From CAVAWX01 sp963614215 (lineage in GTDB: Bacteria > Actinomycetota > Coriobacteriia > Coriobacteriales > QAMH01), in contig CAVECB010000028.1 of NCBI GenBank assembly GCA_963614215.1, positions 1 through 25,089 on the forward strand: DNA of 25,089 nt. The letters run 5' to 3'. Positions 22,335 to 25,089 of the stretch are shown here, in pieces. A model generated the notes under the pieces. That model worked only from the letters and a program-made list of their open reading frames with translations. It ran no database searches and was not told where the DNA came from. The position numbers and the translations under genes are program-made. Numbering within the stretch: the first letter of the stretch is position 1; the number at the start of each line of letters is the position of its first letter.

Positions 22335-23258
22335 CTAGTTTCCGGCAGTTTCCGTGCTCGATGCCGCGTTCGTGCCCGCGTCTTGCGACGTGCCCTGNNN
22401 NNNNNNNNNNNNNNNNNNNNNNNNNNNNNNNNNNNNNNNNNNNNNNNNNNNCGTCGTGTCCTGCGCGGCTTTTGCCTTGTCGGCTTTGTCCTTGTCGCGC
22501 AGCCAGCGGGCGTACAGGGTCATGTCGCAGTCCACTTCCAGCGGAAACGTTACCTGCGTCTGATAGGTGGTGTCCGTGTACCAGCCGGCGAAATAGCGCC
22601 CCGATATGGTCGGCTCGCGCGGCGCTGTGATGAGGGTGCCCGTCTTCACCTCCTGCGACTCCACGCGCGACCCGCCGTTGGTCTCGTAGGTGACGGTGTA
22701 GCGCACGTTGGACTCGGCCACGAGGCGCGTGTTGTGCGCCCACACCGCGGCGATGCCGGCCAGCGCGGCCACGAGAAGGACCACGACCAACGCGATGAGC
22801 ACCTTGCTGCTCGTGCGCATGCGTGCGCGCGGCTCGTCTGGGCCAGGGCCTGCGTAGGCGAGTTGCGCGGGATCCATATAGGCAAGCGGCTCGAAGTCCT
22901 GCTGCTCTTGGGCAGAAAAGCCGGCGCTTGCGGCGAAGGCGGGCGCGGGCTGCGGCGCGAAGGGGTCGCCGCAAGCGTCTGCTTCTCCCGTCTCATCGAA
23001 GCCGGCATCCTCGCCTTTGCCCTCGTCGGACGCTTCATCGGCAGCTGCGAGGCCACCTGCATCAACCGTCGCGTCCACGCTCTCGGGAAAGCCCGCCGAG
23101 ATTTGCGGCAGGTCGTCTGCGGAAAGGGGGTTCATGCCCGTCGCGACGACCCCCTCGCTAAAAGCGCCGCCCGCGCCACCGCCGTCGGCCGGCTCGCCGC
23201 ACACGGGGCAGCCCAGGGCGCCCGGCGCGAGCGCGGCCCCGCAACGCTTGCAGTTCAT
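22335..23258 (-). CDS. Zinc-ribbon, single-TM protein with InlB B-repeat-like extracellular domain
   Basis: About 307 residues, with an assembly gap inside. An N-terminal zinc ribbon (Cys3, Cys6, Cys17, Cys20) is followed by an acidic, Ala/Gly-rich linker (22-145) and one membrane segment (about 152-174). A Listeria-Bacteroides repeat (Flg_new/InlB B-repeat type) follows at 187-252: VTYETNGGSRVESQEVKTG, then AGWYTDTTYQTQVTFPLE and DMTLYARW. The tail is Lys/Ala/Asp- and then Ser/Thr/Gly-rich. The likely topology is zinc ribbon inside and repeat outside. Function is unknown; similar repeats occur in surface and adhesive proteins. The ATG at 23258 follows GAGGGGT and lies 13 bases after the hydratase stop. 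The stop at 22335 depends on the gap length being right. Confidence 0.75.
   Translation of the reverse strand: MNCKRCGAALAPGALGCPVCGEPADGGGAGGAFSEGVVATGMNPLSADDLPQISAGFPESVDATVDAGGLAAADEASDEGKGEDAGFDETGEADACGDPFAPQPAPAFAASAGFSAQEQQDFEPLAYMDPAQLAYAGPGPDEPRARMRTSSKVLIALVVVLLVAALAGIAAVWAHNTRLVAESNVRYTVTYETNGGSRVESQEVKTGTLITAPREPTISGRYFAGWYTDTTYQTQVTFPLEVDCDMTLYARWLRDKDKADKAKAAQDTTXXXXXXXXXXXXXXXXXXQGTSQDAGTNAASSTETAGN
22398..22451. other. Assembly gap (54 unknown bases)
   Basis: A run of 54 Ns lies inside the C-terminal tail of the zinc-ribbon protein. 54 is a multiple of three and the frame is kept on both sides, but the true length is unknown. The flanks are low-complexity coding sequence (Lys/Ala/Asp-rich on one side, Gly/Thr/Ser-rich on the other), which suggests a repeat that did not assemble. 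Confidence 0.99.
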
Positions 23259-23271
23259 CTACCCCTCGCTC

Positions 23272-25089
23272 TCAGCGCTGCTTCGCGCGGTTGTAGTTGA
23301 TCAGGCAGCCCGCCATGACAATTTCGCGTTCCTCAGCCGTCATGGGCGCGATAGAAAGCTCGATGCGCACGGGCGCTGCTGCCGCGCCGCCGCCTATGAC
23401 CCAGGCTTCGATTTCTCCCAGCGCGTCGTCTTCGAGGACTTGGCGCGCGTTTGGCACAAAGACCCAGCCGCCCACTTTAAGCAGGTCGAGGTCGCCGGCG
23501 TAGTGCAGGGGCAGCATGCCCCAGTTCATGCAGTTCGAGCGATAGCGCTTCGTGGCAAACTCCGAGACAATGTTGGCAAGGCCGCCCAGCACGCGCTGGC
23601 AGCTGGCCGCCTGCTCGCGTGCCGAGCCGTCGCCCGGCTTTCTCGCGTAGATGGTGCTGCCTACCTCGACCTCGTCGGCCTCGACACTCGCGTATCCCTC
23701 GATGTCGCGCACCGCCGTCAGCACTTCTCGCAGCTCATCGGGCAGCTGGCCTGCACGGCGCGCCTCCTCCAATTCGCGCACTTCTTTTGCCCGCGCGACA
23801 TAGCCCGGGTCGCGGCGCGAGAGGGTGAACTCGGCCAACCCCAGCGGATTGGAGCGGTAGCTCGACGTCTCGCCGGAAGGAATCAGCTCGTCGGTCGTCG
23901 TGACCGCATCTTCAATCTTTGAGCATAGCTTCAGTAGCACGTGTGCGCCCAGCGGCTCTTGCTCGGGCCAGTCCTTGATGTTGGGGCCGTAGCGCAGCTC
24001 GTGGGTGGGACGCGCGTCCCCAAATCCGCGATAGACCCGCGCGCGGTAGGAGCTGTCGTCGAAGCTGTAGTCATCCGGCAGCCCCTCGAAGGCGCCCTCC
24101 ATCTCCTCAGCGCTCGTCAACTTGCCGCCCGCTGCCGCCGTGGCCGCAATCGAGCGCGCGTCCATGAGCGCGACGGCTGCCATCTGTCCGTCGCCGGGCT
24201 TGGAGCCTTCGCGGTTGGGGAAGTTGCGCGTGGCATGGCGCACGGACAAGGCGTTGTTGGCCGGGGTGTCGCCCGCACCGAAGCACGGCCCGCAAAACGC
24301 CGTGCGCACGATGGCGCCCGCGTCCATGAGGTCGGCCAGGCACCCCCGGCGGTCCAGCTCGGTGAAGACGGGCTGGCTGGCGGGGTAGACCGACAGGTAG
24401 AACTCGCCGGCGCCGCAGCTTTTATTCTTCAGGGCGCTCGCGGCAGCAATGACGTTTGACCAGGTGCCGCCCGCGCAGCCCGCGATCACGCCCTGCTGCA
24501 CCTGCAGGCGTCCGTCCTCTCCCACCTTGTCGCGCAAAGTGAAGGCAGCGCGGCCTTCCGCCACCTCGGCGGCACGAGTTTCAGTCTCGTGCAAGATGTC
24601 GTCGAGGTTGTTGTAGAGCGCGTCGATCTCGTAGGCGTTGGAGGGGTGGAAAGGCATTGCGATCATGGGCTTCACCGTGGAGAGATCCACCTCGACGCAG
24701 CCGTCGTAGTAGGCCACGTCCCCCGGGTCGAGCTGCTCGAACTCGTCGACCCGCCCGTGCGTCTCCAGCCAGCGCCTCGTTTCTCCATCGGTGCGCCACA
24801 CCGACGACAGGCAGGTCGTCTCCGTGGTCATGACGTCGATGCCGTTGCGGTAGTCGCAAGAAAGCGCTGCCACACCCGGCCCTACGAACTCCATGACCTT
24901 GTTCTTCACATACCCGCACTCGTAGACCGCCTTGATGATGGCAAGCGCCACGTCCATAGGACCTACCCAGCTTGCCGGCGTACCTTTCAGATAGACAGCC
25001 ACGACCTCGGGGTTTTCTACGTCCCAGGTGTCGCCCAACAGCTGCTTGTCCAGCTCGCCGCCGCCCTCGCCCACGGCCATGGTGCCCAG
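23272..25089 (-). CDS. Aconitase-superfamily hydratase, YbhJ-like (5' end outside the window)
   Basis: The C-terminal 605 residues of a hydratase related to aconitase. Characteristic segments are AVYLKGTPASWVGPMDVAL, VMTTETTCLSS, GVIAGCAGGTWSN, SVYPASQPV, FCGPCFGAGDTPANNALS and RNFPNREGSKPGDGQ. The cysteines in AGCAGGT and FCGPCFG are in the places expected for [4Fe-4S] ligands, so a cubane-dependent dehydration/hydration of a hydroxy-acid is likely; the substrate is not known. The frame runs to the last base of the window (LGT before the ATG at 25080), so that ATG is internal and the gene is cut by the window edge. The zinc-ribbon gene follows 13 bases downstream, probably in the same transcript. 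Confidence 0.88.
   Translation of the reverse strand: MGTMAVGEGGGELDKQLLGDTWDVENPEVVAVYLKGTPASWVGPMDVALAIIKAVYECGYVKNKVMEFVGPGVAALSCDYRNGIDVMTTETTCLSSVWRTDGETRRWLETHGRVDEFEQLDPGDVAYYDGCVEVDLSTVKPMIAMPFHPSNAYEIDALYNNLDDILHETETRAAEVAEGRAAFTLRDKVGEDGRLQVQQGVIAGCAGGTWSNVIAAASALKNKSCGAGEFYLSVYPASQPVFTELDRRGCLADLMDAGAIVRTAFCGPCFGAGDTPANNALSVRHATRNFPNREGSKPGDGQMAAVALMDARSIAATAAAGGKLTSAEEMEGAFEGLPDDYSFDDSSYRARVYRGFGDARPTHELRYGPNIKDWPEQEPLGAHVLLKLCSKIEDAVTTTDELIPSGETSSYRSNPLGLAEFTLSRRDPGYVARAKEVRELEEARRAGQLPDELREVLTAVRDIEGYASVEADEVEVGSTIYARKPGDGSAREQAASCQRVLGGLANIVSEFATKRYRSNCMNWGMLPLHYAGDLDLLKVGGWVFVPNARQVLEDDALGEIEAWVIGGGAAAAPVRIELSIAPMTAEEREIVMAGCLINYNRAKQR

Noticed and set aside
22398..22451. Possibility that the N-run hides a CRISPR array or mobile element end
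   Set aside because: Both flanks are in one open coding frame and show no direct repeats or inverted termini.

Overview
The window looks like a contig piece from a high-GC, anaerobic actinobacterium of the class Coriobacteriia, most likely family Eggerthellaceae (Eggerthella/Slackia/Gordonibacter-like). This is inferred from three things: strong GC bias at third codon positions, an rpmF-plsX-rnc-smc-ftsY-ffh cluster, and a DMSO-reductase-superfamily molybdoenzyme operon of the kind this family carries in quantity. I could not run a database search, so the genus is not claimed. One run of 54 Ns (22398-22451) marks a draft assembly gap.

Layout. Positions 1-142 hold the end of a forward gene and its strong terminator. 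Positions 263-3850 (minus) hold a two-gene unit: a Ski2-like DEAD/DEAH helicase with a DUF3516-type architecture, then a tyrosine-phosphatase-like protein. Its promoter suggests a leaderless mRNA. A small glutaredoxin (4008-4250, plus) follows behind a duplicated leader. An AAA_14/DUF4143-type ATPase (4273-5634, minus) comes next, behind an AT-rich promoter with a 10-bp direct repeat. Positions 5899-15312 (plus) are the housekeeping block: L32 (rpmF), phospholipid-precursor acyltransferase (plsX), RNase III (rnc), SMC, FtsY and Ffh, then a hydrogenase-maturation gene (hypE) with none of the other hyp genes in the window. A 77-residue protein of unknown function (15468-15701) closes the forward block.

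Positions 15785-22233 hold the most interesting unit. A minus-strand protein with the fold signature of a Fic domain but a destroyed catalytic motif, and a C-terminal winged-helix-like region, diverges from a four-gene operon. That operon encodes a molybdopterin oxidoreductase without a Tat signal, a four-cluster ferredoxin subunit in which one cluster cysteine is aspartate, a VOC (glyoxalase-fold) protein with a complete 2His-2Glu metal site, and an MFS transporter. No membrane anchor subunit is present. The simplest model is a cytoplasmic import-and-transform pathway for a small, possibly aromatic, substrate, with the Fic-like protein as a candidate regulator. The operon ends in a strong terminator.

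Positions 22335-25089 (minus) hold an aconitase-superfamily hydratase (truncated by the window edge) followed by a zinc-ribbon, single-TM, InlB-B-repeat-type surface protein that contains the assembly gap. No rRNA, tRNA, CRISPR array, insertion sequence or prophage was found. No gene-free stretch exceeds 300 bases; the longest are 16937-17200 (264 bp, described as a regulatory region) and 51-262 (terminator plus otherwise featureless sequence).
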